64,000 nt of DNA from Armatimonadota bacterium (GTDB lineage Bacteria; Armatimonadota; Zipacnadia; Zipacnadales; UBA11051). The stretch spans positions 148,250 to 212,249 of the forward strand of contig JABLXH010000010.1 of the NCBI GenBank assembly GCA_013178155.1, in the 5' to 3' direction. Shown here piece after piece: positions 8,654 through 16,645 of this stretch. The translations under genes were made by a program, and so were the position numbers. Every line of letters starts with the position of its first letter. Position 1 is the stretch's first letter. Under the pieces are notes generated by a model, which ran no database searches, was not told where the DNA came from, and saw nothing but the letters and a program-made list of their open reading frames with translations.

Positions 8654-8872
8654 CTCAACCCTCCTGGGGGGAGACCCCCTGTGACGCAACGGCGGGCCTA
8701 TGCAGCCCCGCCGCTGCAGCGTGTCCCTTCGCCCTGCCGACAGCGTTCTCCTGCCACTCGCCGTAGAGTAGAGGGAAGCCCTCTGCCGCTGACGAATAGA
8801 TGACTTGGACGTTGACTCCCTGCACGTCACCCGCACCCATCCCCTGACTGGCTCCAGGTCTGGAGGTGCCCC

Positions 8873-10357
8873 ATGCTAACCCCCACCCAGATCGAGATGC
8901 TGCGCGACCGTACCCTGCAACTGCTGCGCGAGGTCGGTCTGCGCGTCGAGAACGACGAGCTGGTGCAGATCATGTTGGCTCGCGGCTGCACCCAGAACCC
9001 CACTACCCACCGGGTTCTGATTCCGGAAGGTCTGGTTCAGGAGATGGTGGCCCACCTGGCCCCCAATCAGTGGCTGGACGCCGATGACCAGGCCATGCAT
9101 CCCTACTGTGGCATAGACTGGACCCACTGGCTGATGTGGACAGGCCAGAAGCACAGCATGCGCGAGCGCATGCGGTCTGAGTTTCTGATGTCGGCCTTCG
9201 ACTGCGGGCCCACCCGCTACTACGACTACCAGACCGCCAGCCCCCGGCCCGTGGACACGGACATCTTCATCACCATGAAGAAGTTCGCTCAGGCCACGCC
9301 AGAGATTGGCTACATCAGCACCTGGTACCGGCAGGATGTCCCCAAGCAGACCGAGCGCCTGGAGTCCCTGGTTCTAGCCCTGCAATACACCGACAAAGTG
9401 GACGGCATCGAGGCCATTGACCCGCCGGTCATCAAGTACCTGGTGGAAGCCGGGGAGATCATGACCGGCCAGGAGAAGGATGCCCGCTATCTGGCAGGGT
9501 CAGAGTGCCTCACCGCCCCGCTGATCATTGACCACCGCTCCGCCGACGACATGCTGGCCCGCAAGGCCGCCGGGGTGCGCAAGTACCACATGGCGTCCAT
9601 GCCCACCATCGGCGTCTCGACACCGGTCACTCTCGCGGCCGCCATTGTCATGGGTGCGGCGGAGGTGCTGGGAGGGATGGTCGCCGCCTTCTGCCTGGAC
9701 CCCGAGGGCGACATCACCGGCCGCATGATCTCTACCGTCCTCGACATGAAATACGCCACCGCCGCCTCCGCCGGCCCCACCCCGCTGCAATGCAACCTGG
9801 GGGTGCGGGAGCTGTTTGAGGCCTGCTGGAGCGGTCACTGCTGGGTCGAAGTGTTCTTCTCGCCCACCGTCAAGCAGCCCGGTCTGCAGGCAGTGTACGA
9901 GAACTTCTACGGCGGCTGGGCCACGGCCAAGTTGCTGGGTGACCCGAGCATCCCCTACCCGGGCATGGGGACGCTGGACAATGGAGGACTGGGCTCGCCC
10001 ACCCAGTTCATGCTCGATCTGGAGATCCGCAAGAGCCAGTTCGCGATCAAGGACGAGATCGACGTCAGCGAGGAGACGCTGCTCTTTGAACAGGTCTGTG
10101 AACACGTGAACCTGGAGCGGGAGTTTCTGACCAGCGACCACACCCTGCTGAACTACCGCCAGCTCTGGCGCTCGGACCTTTTCCCCACCGACACCGCCGG
10201 GGCCGCCGGGACGCTCAGCGAAAAGCGCATCCTGGACCAGTGCGAGGAGGCCTGGCGGGCTAACGTGAAGTCCTGGGAGCCCCCGGTGCTGCCCGACGAC
10301 AAGCGTCGGGCCCTGGCGGCCATGCTGGAACGGGCGCGGGCGGAGCTGCTGGGCTAA
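8873..10357 (+). CDS. Trimethylamine methyltransferase (MttB) family protein, non-pyrrolysine type
   Basis: This 494-residue TIM-barrel protein of the MttB superfamily transfers methyl groups from methylated amines to a corrinoid protein. The frame is uninterrupted, so there is no in-frame amber codon for pyrrolysine. It therefore belongs to the larger non-Pyl group, whose studied members use glycine betaine, proline betaine or carnitine. Supporting segments include IEMLRDRTLQLLREVGLRVEND at the start, SECLTAPLIIDHRSADDML and LGVRELFEACWSGHCW. No corrinoid protein or reductive activase is adjacent. GGAGG lies 6 nt before ATG. The hydrolase gene follows 27 nt downstream, suggesting an operon. 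Confidence 0.85.
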   Translation: MLTPTQIEMLRDRTLQLLREVGLRVENDELVQIMLARGCTQNPTTHRVLIPEGLVQEMVAHLAPNQWLDADDQAMHPYCGIDWTHWLMWTGQKHSMRERMRSEFLMSAFDCGPTRYYDYQTASPRPVDTDIFITMKKFAQATPEIGYISTWYRQDVPKQTERLESLVLALQYTDKVDGIEAIDPPVIKYLVEAGEIMTGQEKDARYLAGSECLTAPLIIDHRSADDMLARKAAGVRKYHMASMPTIGVSTPVTLAAAIVMGAAEVLGGMVAAFCLDPEGDITGRMISTVLDMKYATAASAGPTPLQCNLGVRELFEACWSGHCWVEVFFSPTVKQPGLQAVYENFYGGWATAKLLGDPSIPYPGMGTLDNGGLGSPTQFMLDLEIRKSQFAIKDEIDVSEETLLFEQVCEHVNLEREFLTSDHTLLNYRQLWRSDLFPTDTAGAAGTLSEKRILDQCEEAWRANVKSWEPPVLPDDKRRALAAMLERARAELLG

Positions 10358-10384
10358 CCTGAGCTGAGTACCGGGAGCGCGGCC

Positions 10385-11725
10385 ATGACCACCCCCGTCG
10401 TTGGCCTTGAGACCATCCCTCGCCACCTCCCCAGGCGCCTGACTATCGCCTTCTGGTTCGGTTACTGGGCCACGGACACGGCGCCGGGCGAGGGTTTCGC
10501 CGACCTGGAGAAAGCGTTCCGGGACCTGGTGGCACGGGGTTTCAACACGGTTCGCATTGATGGGCTGTGGAGTTGGTGCTTCCGGCCGGACGGCTCGCGA
10601 CGGCCGCCGCTGGAGATTGGTCGCGTCGCTGAACCGGGATACTGCGACTACGGCGCCGGCACCTCCGCCCGTGGGGGGCAGCGCGTGGATGCCCTGCAGC
10701 GGCTGCTGGAGTTGTTCGCCCTGGCCCGCAAGTACGGCGTCTACGTCGCCCTGACCACCTGGGAGTACCACCCCGGCCACACGCTGGGCTTCATCGCCGA
10801 CCCCGCCGTGCGGCAGGAGATCCTCGATATTCCGGTGCCGGAGCGCTTCGCGTACACCGCGACGCAGATTGACCGCCTGCTGCAGGTACTCAGGCAGGAG
10901 GGATTCGCCGACCGCATCGCCTACGTGGAGCTGCACAACGAGATCGAGATCTCGCTGGCGCTGGGACTGCCCGGCGGCCCCGGAGCAATCCGGCGGGCTA
11001 CGGAGGAGCAGCTCGACTGGCTCCGCGCGCGGCACCCCGACCTGCTCTTCACCGGCGACCATACGCTCCCTTGCCCGGAGCATGGCTTCGACTACGCCGT
11101 GACCGCAGGCTTCTTGGACGCCCTGCCCGGCAATGCCCAGCTCCTCGACCACCACCTCTACGCCTGGGCCTGTGGGGTGCAGGTGGCGCTGTTCCGACAG
11201 GCGGGCACTGGCATCGGCCAGCAGGACCTGGACGAGGCCATTCCGCGCCTGAGCCGGGAGAATGAGCTCTACCGCTGGCTGCTGCGGCCCGACGCCATCC
11301 CCTGGGAGGAGTACAAGCGGCACCTGGGGTGTGACTGGTTCCAGCAGTGGTGGGCGCCGCTGTACCTCTACCAGAACATGGACATTGACCGCTGGGATTA
11401 CTGGCTGTTCCGCCACTACCCGGAGTATGAGGAGCGCATGCAGGGGTTCTGGCGCAACGCCATCGCGCTGGTCAGCCAGCGCGCCCGCGAGCGCGGTGTG
11501 CCGCTGGTCTGTGATGAGGGCTACATCTGCTGGCCGCCGACTCACTCGCAGTTCGAGCCCTCGGCCGTGGGCCGCGCCAACTTCGACTTCATCATAGACC
11601 ACATGCTACAGGCCGGCTACTGGGGCTACATGGTCTCCACCTATGCCTTCCCCGGCCAGCCCCTGTGGGAGCAGCAGGCCGACTGGCTGGCCCGAACGCA
11701 CGCACGGATCCTGTCCGCAACCTGA
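10385..11725 (+). CDS. Cellulase-like glycoside hydrolase (clan GH-A), cytoplasmic
   Basis: This 446-residue (beta/alpha)8 protein lacks a signal peptide. Clan GH-A hallmarks are present: VELHNEIE with Glu186 as probable acid/base at the end of strand 4, and VCDEGYICWPP with Glu378 as probable nucleophile at strand 7. An early FNTVRIDGLW segment is typical of GH5-like enzymes. The intracellular location suggests action on imported oligosaccharides or glycosides. It lies in a tight same-strand series, MttB-GH-Cys-rich protein, with gaps of 27 and 18 nt. Confidence 0.78.
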   Translation: MTTPVVGLETIPRHLPRRLTIAFWFGYWATDTAPGEGFADLEKAFRDLVARGFNTVRIDGLWSWCFRPDGSRRPPLEIGRVAEPGYCDYGAGTSARGGQRVDALQRLLELFALARKYGVYVALTTWEYHPGHTLGFIADPAVRQEILDIPVPERFAYTATQIDRLLQVLRQEGFADRIAYVELHNEIEISLALGLPGGPGAIRRATEEQLDWLRARHPDLLFTGDHTLPCPEHGFDYAVTAGFLDALPGNAQLLDHHLYAWACGVQVALFRQAGTGIGQQDLDEAIPRLSRENELYRWLLRPDAIPWEEYKRHLGCDWFQQWWAPLYLYQNMDIDRWDYWLFRHYPEYEERMQGFWRNAIALVSQRARERGVPLVCDEGYICWPPTHSQFEPSAVGRANFDFIIDHMLQAGYWGYMVSTYAFPGQPLWEQQADWLARTHARILSAT

Positions 11726-11743
11726 ACGGAGAGCAGGTGTGAG

Positions 11744-12325
11744 ATGCCCACTTACGAATACGGGCGCATCAAGGTGCTGGCCGACAACCTAGCGGCGGCG
11801 GGAGTGTCGGTGGAGATCGCGGCGCGCATCCTGGAGGGTGGCGAGGACGTCCGCAAGGACGCCCGCCCCGAGCGCAAGGCGCGGTGGATGGCCCAGGCCA
11901 TGCGGCGCATGGACGAGCTGTTGGACGCCGACACCCGCCACGCCGTCCGCGAGGGCTGCGCCTGCTGCCTGGGCGGCGAGCGCCTGAAGCTCTCCAAGGC
12001 CATCGCCCGCGACCATGACAACCTCGCCGACCGCCTCCGCGCCGCCAACGCAACGCCCTCTGTCTTCGGCCACAGCGTCACCGAGACCGGCGACGGGCGG
12101 ATCCTGGTCTCCTTCTTTCCGGAGGGCCTCGAGCACTACCGCTGCGTCTGCCTGCCCAAGGCCGAGGGCCCGGTTTCGATCACGTACTGCTACTGTTGCG
12201 GCGGGCACGTCAAGCACCACCTGCAGACCGCCCTGGGCCGTAAGCTGGAGATGACCGTCCGCTCCTCCGCCCTCGCCAGCGCCGGCAAGGAGCCGTGCAC
12301 GTTCCTGTTGAAGGTGGTGGAGTAG
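11744..12325 (+). CDS. Small cysteine-rich protein of unknown function (DUF6144-like)
   Basis: This 193-residue soluble protein has Cys at EGCACCLGG, YRCVCLPK and TYCYCCGGHVKHH, and a final EPCTFLL. The arrangement (CxxC-type cluster in mid-protein, CxC, CxCC-GG-x-x-K, then S-x-L....C-x-F at the C-terminus) recalls small anaerobe proteins that end in a V4R-like lobe; I associate the pattern with DUF6144 from memory only. Four clustered Cys groups suggest a metal or Fe-S site. It starts 18 nt after the GH gene and probably shares its transcript. No function is claimed. Confidence 0.65.
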   Translation: MPTYEYGRIKVLADNLAAAGVSVEIAARILEGGEDVRKDARPERKARWMAQAMRRMDELLDADTRHAVREGCACCLGGERLKLSKAIARDHDNLADRLRAANATPSVFGHSVTETGDGRILVSFFPEGLEHYRCVCLPKAEGPVSITYCYCCGGHVKHHLQTALGRKLEMTVRSSALASAGKEPCTFLLKVVE

Positions 12326-12350
12326 AAGGCGCACCGACAGACGCTACATA

Positions 12351-14375
12351 ATGGTACCGAGTCGGCCTTGGGCCAAGACCTTGGGGCGGTGGTTTGGCAT
12401 GTTGAGGCTTAGTGTCTCCGCGATGGTGGTGCTGGTGCTGGCCGACGCACTGTTGGCCGACACTTATACAGTGACGAACGACGATGACAGCGGCACGGGC
12501 AGCCTGCGTTGGGCCATCGGGCGCGCCAACAGCCATGCGGGAGCGGATGTGATCACCTTCGCCGCGTATGTGAGCGGTTCGATCATCCAGCCGCTCACCC
12601 CGCTCCCAGCCATCACCGACGATGCCACCGTGGTGGATGGCGACCTCAACAACGACGGCGCGCCGGATGTTAGCGTTGACGGGAACTTGGTGGACGACCC
12701 GGCGGCATACCCCGCCATCGGGTTGGCCGTCGTGGGGGCTGACGACTGCGTCATCCGAGGCATGGTGCTGACGCGCTGGAACGGAGCCGGGGTGTCCCTC
12801 ACGCGTTCACTACGCTCCCGCGTCACGTCGTGCCACGTGGGTGTCAACCGGGGCGGCACGCGGGCCTTCCCCAACCGGGGCATCGCGGACATTGATCTGA
12901 GCGATTCCTCAGACTGCGTCATCGGCAGCAGCTCGCTGACTGGCCGGAACGTGCTCGCGGGCGGGTGGGCTGATCCCCTCCACGCAGCCTGCGCTGAAGG
13001 CGTCAACATCGACTCTGGTGACCGCAACCTAATTCGCGGCAACTACATTGGCTTGCGCCGGGATGGCGGCGTGCTCGGTGAGGGGCATGTGGGTAGTACT
13101 GGTGTCCGTGTCCTCGGGGGAACCGGCAACGAGGTGGGGGGGACCGTGGCGGGGAGGGGCAACGCAATCGGCGGTGTAGACTACGGAGTGATGGTCACGG
13201 GTGGCGCCAGTGACACAGTGATTGCCGGGAACCTACTTGGACTCGCGGCCGATGGGAGCACTCTCGCCTCGGTGGCGCGGGACTGTGTTTGTCTTGACAG
13301 TGTATATGACCGTGTGACGATCGGAGGCGCGACAGCCGCTGCCCGCAATGTCTTCGCAGGGGGCGCTTCGTATGGCATCTACATCACCTACAATGCTTGG
13401 GCCCGCGTCCTGATCCAGGGCAACTACTTTGGCATGAACGCGGCGGGAACGGCAGAGCGAGGCCTGAGCACAGGCATCTTCGAAGGTTCGGCTGGTAACG
13501 ACGTCCTGATCGGCGGGCCGGAAGCCGGGCACCGCAACTACTTCACGCCCTATGCCTTGGCCGGAGGCGTGGGCATCCACGTGCGTCGCGGCAGCGAGCC
13601 GGTGATCCGGGGCAACACCTTCGGCCTACTGCCCAGCGGGGCCGCCGCCACGGCGATGCTCGATGCCATCTACATCACGCAGGGGGCTGAACCGACCATC
13701 CGCGACAACACCATCGCTAACGCCCTGTTGGCCGGGGTGCAGATCAATAGCGACGAGCCGGGTTTGCCCGTCCTTTGGGGCAACCAGTTCAAGAAGTGTA
13801 TCCGTGCGGTGTACCTGATGAACGGGGGAGCGTGCATACTCGGCGACCTCGGCAATGCCCTGCAGAATGACAACGGACACAACGTCTTTGCCCCGAGCAA
13901 CAAGTGGCACATCTACAACGCCACCACCAACCACATCAAGGCCGAGGGCAATGACTTCGGCACGATCGTTGACGCCAAGATAAGCGCCAAGATATATGAT
14001 CAGGTGGACAACGGGAACATGGGCCTGGTTGACTTCGACCCGCTGCTGGGGGGGTTCGCGCCGACTGCCGCAACGAGTGCCCTGACGGTCTCCTCCACCT
14101 CCGCCGCGCCGACGGGGCAGGGCGGGGCGCAGGTGAGCTTCACGCTGTCGGCCGACGCGCGGGTCGAGGTGACTATCGCCAACATCGCGGGGCGGATGGT
14201 GCGGCGCGTGGTGACCGACCACTCGGGCGTCACGGGGCTGAACACGCTGGTGTGGGACGGTAAGGCCGACAGCGGGCTGCGCGTGCCGGCGGGGCGATAC
14301 CTGGTGCAGGTCCGGGCGCGGACCGAGGACGGGCGGCAGTGCCAGGCGATGACGGCGGTGAGGCTGGCGAGGTAG
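12351..14375 (+). CDS. Secreted parallel beta-helix protein with C-terminal FlgD-like Ig domain
   Basis: This 674-residue exported protein has a signal region ending about residue 36 (ADALLA-DTYTV). It then enters the DDDSGTGSLRWAI opening common to bacterial surface beta-helix proteins. Repeats such as IRGNYIG, VIAGNLLGL, IQGNYFGM, IRGNTFGL and IRDNTI (about 230-460) are right-handed beta-helix coils. The last 90 residues (VSFTLSADARVEVTIANIAG to the C-terminus) form a FlgD-like Ig module with LVWDGKADSG and PAGRYLV. A later ATG at 12399 is an equally possible start; neither has a good ribosome site. It probably binds or cleaves polysaccharide, but no catalytic set is evident. Confidence 0.8.
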   Translation: MVPSRPWAKTLGRWFGMLRLSVSAMVVLVLADALLADTYTVTNDDDSGTGSLRWAIGRANSHAGADVITFAAYVSGSIIQPLTPLPAITDDATVVDGDLNNDGAPDVSVDGNLVDDPAAYPAIGLAVVGADDCVIRGMVLTRWNGAGVSLTRSLRSRVTSCHVGVNRGGTRAFPNRGIADIDLSDSSDCVIGSSSLTGRNVLAGGWADPLHAACAEGVNIDSGDRNLIRGNYIGLRRDGGVLGEGHVGSTGVRVLGGTGNEVGGTVAGRGNAIGGVDYGVMVTGGASDTVIAGNLLGLAADGSTLASVARDCVCLDSVYDRVTIGGATAAARNVFAGGASYGIYITYNAWARVLIQGNYFGMNAAGTAERGLSTGIFEGSAGNDVLIGGPEAGHRNYFTPYALAGGVGIHVRRGSEPVIRGNTFGLLPSGAAATAMLDAIYITQGAEPTIRDNTIANALLAGVQINSDEPGLPVLWGNQFKKCIRAVYLMNGGACILGDLGNALQNDNGHNVFAPSNKWHIYNATTNHIKAEGNDFGTIVDAKISAKIYDQVDNGNMGLVDFDPLLGGFAPTAATSALTVSSTSAAPTGQGGAQVSFTLSADARVEVTIANIAGRMVRRVVTDHSGVTGLNTLVWDGKADSGLRVPAGRYLVQVRARTEDGRQCQAMTAVRLAR

Positions 14376-14483
14376 GAGAAGGCATCGCGCTTCGGGGCAG
14401 CGCTCCTGCCGACGGCAAAGGTGATGGCGGGTGCATGGAAAGGTACCCTACTCGATAGTCGCAAAGGTGAAAGGACGACAGAG

Positions 14484-15542
14484 ATGGCAAAGACACTGAA
14501 GGTTGGCGTGATCGGCGTGGGAGGGATTGCGGGCGCCCATTTCCCGGGGTGGAATGAGAGCCCCATCGCCGAGATGGTCGCGTTTTCGGACCTCGACCCC
14601 GCTGTCCTGGCGCGGCGAGCCAAGGAGCAGGGCGTCAAGAAGACCTACGAGAAGCCCGAGGACCTGATCGCGGACAAGAGCATTGACATCGTGGACATCT
14701 GCACGCCCAACATGTACCACGCGCCGCTGGCGATCGCGGCCCTGGGAGCGGGCAAGCATGTCATCTGCGAGAAGCCCCTGGCGCCGACGCCCGCCGACAT
14801 CAGGAAGATGATCAAGGCCCGCGACAAGGCCAAGAAGCTGCTGATGACGGCCCAGCACTTCCGCTTCCAGGGCTCCTCTCAGGCCCTGAAGGCGGAGATT
14901 GACCGCGGGGCCCTCGGTGACATCTACCACGCCCGGGGTTGGATGCTGCGGCGCTCCGGCGCGCCCACCCGGCCGGGATTCATCCAGAAGAAGCATTCCG
15001 GCGGCGGGCCGTGCATTGACATCGGCGTCCACATCCTGGACCTGACGCTGTGGATGATGGGCTTCCCCAAGCCGGTAACGGTGTCGGGCGTGACCAAGGA
15101 CGTCCTGGCTCACAAGGAGGGCGCCTTCAGCAACTGGGGCGGCCCCATCCCCAAGGAGTTCGATGTCGAGGAGTTCGCCGCCGCCTTCGTGCGCTTTGAG
15201 ACCGGGGCCACGCTGATCCTTGAGGTAAGCTGGCTGCTGAACCACAAGTCAGGGCCGGGCGAAGACATGCAGATGTGGCTCTATGGCGATAAGGGTGGGT
15301 CGCACTGGCCCTCCAATGAGTTGCTGTGGACCTGCAATGAGACCCGCCAGCATTACAATGTGCAGTTGCAGAACGCCGCCCAGGGCGCGCCTCATGCCAA
15401 GGAGTGCATGGCCTTTGCCGAGGCGGTCATGAACGGTGGACCGTCGCCGGTTCCAGCCGAGCAGTCGCTGATCGTGCTGGGAATCCTTGACGGGCTCTAC
15501 CGGAGCGCCAAGGCCGGGGCGGAGGTCGCGCCGGACCTGTGA
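14484..15542 (+). CDS. Gfo/Idh/MocA family NAD(P)-dependent oxidoreductase
   Basis: This 352-residue dehydrogenase has a Rossmann N-domain with GVGGIAGAH (about 10-18), the family EKP motif in ICEKPLAP (Lys acts in catalysis) and DIVDICTPNMYH. The C-terminal alpha/beta domain includes GGGPCIDIGVHILDLTLW, where Asp and His are the usual catalytic residues. Members oxidise sugars, inositols or glycosides; the substrate is not predictable. AAGGA lies 9 nt before ATG 14484, and the in-frame extension to 14421 lacks homology. It precedes the E1-alpha gene by 131 bp. Confidence 0.9.
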   Translation: MAKTLKVGVIGVGGIAGAHFPGWNESPIAEMVAFSDLDPAVLARRAKEQGVKKTYEKPEDLIADKSIDIVDICTPNMYHAPLAIAALGAGKHVICEKPLAPTPADIRKMIKARDKAKKLLMTAQHFRFQGSSQALKAEIDRGALGDIYHARGWMLRRSGAPTRPGFIQKKHSGGGPCIDIGVHILDLTLWMMGFPKPVTVSGVTKDVLAHKEGAFSNWGGPIPKEFDVEEFAAAFVRFETGATLILEVSWLLNHKSGPGEDMQMWLYGDKGGSHWPSNELLWTCNETRQHYNVQLQNAAQGAPHAKECMAFAEAVMNGGPSPVPAEQSLIVLGILDGLYRSAKAGAEVAPDL

Positions 15543-15673
15543 GCGGCCGCGAACAGGGCCGGTGGGAGGACTGGGCAGGGTCGTTCACGGAGCGCGGTAA
15601 CGGGTGCCGGGGCCAGTCGCGGACACCGCGATCCCCGGCACCCAAGAAGGTCGGTCACTGGAGGCCCAACGAC

Positions 15674-16645
15674 ATGCCGAACCCGAGACCTGACGACCTC
15701 CGACATCTCTACCGTCTCATGGTCACCATCCGCCGGTTCGAGGAGGTGGCGACCGAACGGTACCTCGCCGCCGGCCGGGCCGGGCAGTTCATGGGCGCCC
15801 TGCACACCTACGTCGGCGAGGAAGCCATCGCGGTCGGGGTCTGTAGCCTCCTGCGCGAGGATGACTTTGTTATCAGCACCCACCGCGGCCACGGCCACTG
15901 TCTGGCCAAGGGCGCCGATCCGGGCCCGATGCTCGCGGAGCTGGCCGGGCGCGAGACCGGCTACAGTCGCGGCTACGGCGGCTCCATGCACATTTTCGCC
16001 CCGGAGCTGGGCCTGCTGGGCGGCAACGGCATCGTCGGTGGGGGCATGCCATTGGCTGCCGGAGCAGCCTTCACGGCCCAGTACACCGGCACCGACCGCG
16101 TGGCCGTCTGCTTTTTCGGCGACGGTGCCTCCAAGCAGGGCACCTTCCACGAGAGCTTCAACCTCTGCGCCCTCTGGGACCTGCCGGCTCTCTTCGTGTG
16201 CGAGAACAACTGCTACGCCGCGACCACGCCGGTGAAGGACTCCTGCCCCATCGTGGACATCGCGGAAATGGCCCACGGCTATGGCTGTCCTGGCGTGGTG
16301 GTGGATGGCAACAACGTCCTGGCTGTCCGGGCAGTGGCCGAGGAGGCCATCGCGCGGGCACGGGCCGGGCGCGGACCGACGCTCATCGAGGCCAAGACCT
16401 ACCGCATGAAGCCGCACTGCATGGTCATCCGCGAGACCCGGGACCAGTGCGAACTGGACGAATGGGCGGAGAAGGATCCGATCCAGCGGTTCGAGGCCTA
16501 CCTGCTGGAGGAAGGCGGTCTGGCGGCGGAGGAGTTGCGAGGCATCCGTGACGAAGTTGACACCGTCCTGGCTGCGGCCGCCGCCTTCGCGGACGCCAGC
16601 CCCTGGCCTGACCCGGCACGGGTGATGGAGGTCCTCTGGGCATGA
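15674..16645 (+). CDS. 2-oxo-acid (pyruvate/acetoin) dehydrogenase E1 component, alpha subunit
   Basis: This 323-residue ThDP-dependent alpha subunit has GDG (149-151) and NN (178-179), the classic thiamin-diphosphate motif. ISTHRGHGHCLAKG, GRETGYSRGYGGSMH and ENNCYAATTP are close to acetoin/pyruvate E1-alpha. GGAGG precedes ATG 15674 by 9 nt. Its TGA overlaps the ATG of the following glycyl radical enzyme (ATGA at 16642-16645), a sign of translational coupling. The expected partner E1-beta is not downstream but lies at 2272-3243. No lipoyl E2 or E3 is in the window. Confidence 0.92.
   Translation: MPNPRPDDLRHLYRLMVTIRRFEEVATERYLAAGRAGQFMGALHTYVGEEAIAVGVCSLLREDDFVISTHRGHGHCLAKGADPGPMLAELAGRETGYSRGYGGSMHIFAPELGLLGGNGIVGGGMPLAAGAAFTAQYTGTDRVAVCFFGDGASKQGTFHESFNLCALWDLPALFVCENNCYAATTPVKDSCPIVDIAEMAHGYGCPGVVVDGNNVLAVRAVAEEAIARARAGRGPTLIEAKTYRMKPHCMVIRETRDQCELDEWAEKDPIQRFEAYLLEEGGLAAEELRGIRDEVDTVLAAAAAFADASPWPDPARVMEVLWA

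Noticed and set aside
8873..10357. Pyrrolysine-containing MttB
   Set aside because: The frame runs the full 494 codons without an in-frame TAG, and no pyl genes are present, so it is the non-Pyl type.
9500..11602. A 700-codon open frame on the minus strand opposite the MttB and GH genes
   Set aside because: It is a GC-rich shadow: composition is His/Gln/Val-rich with no domain, and both plus-strand frames have clear families and ribosome sites.
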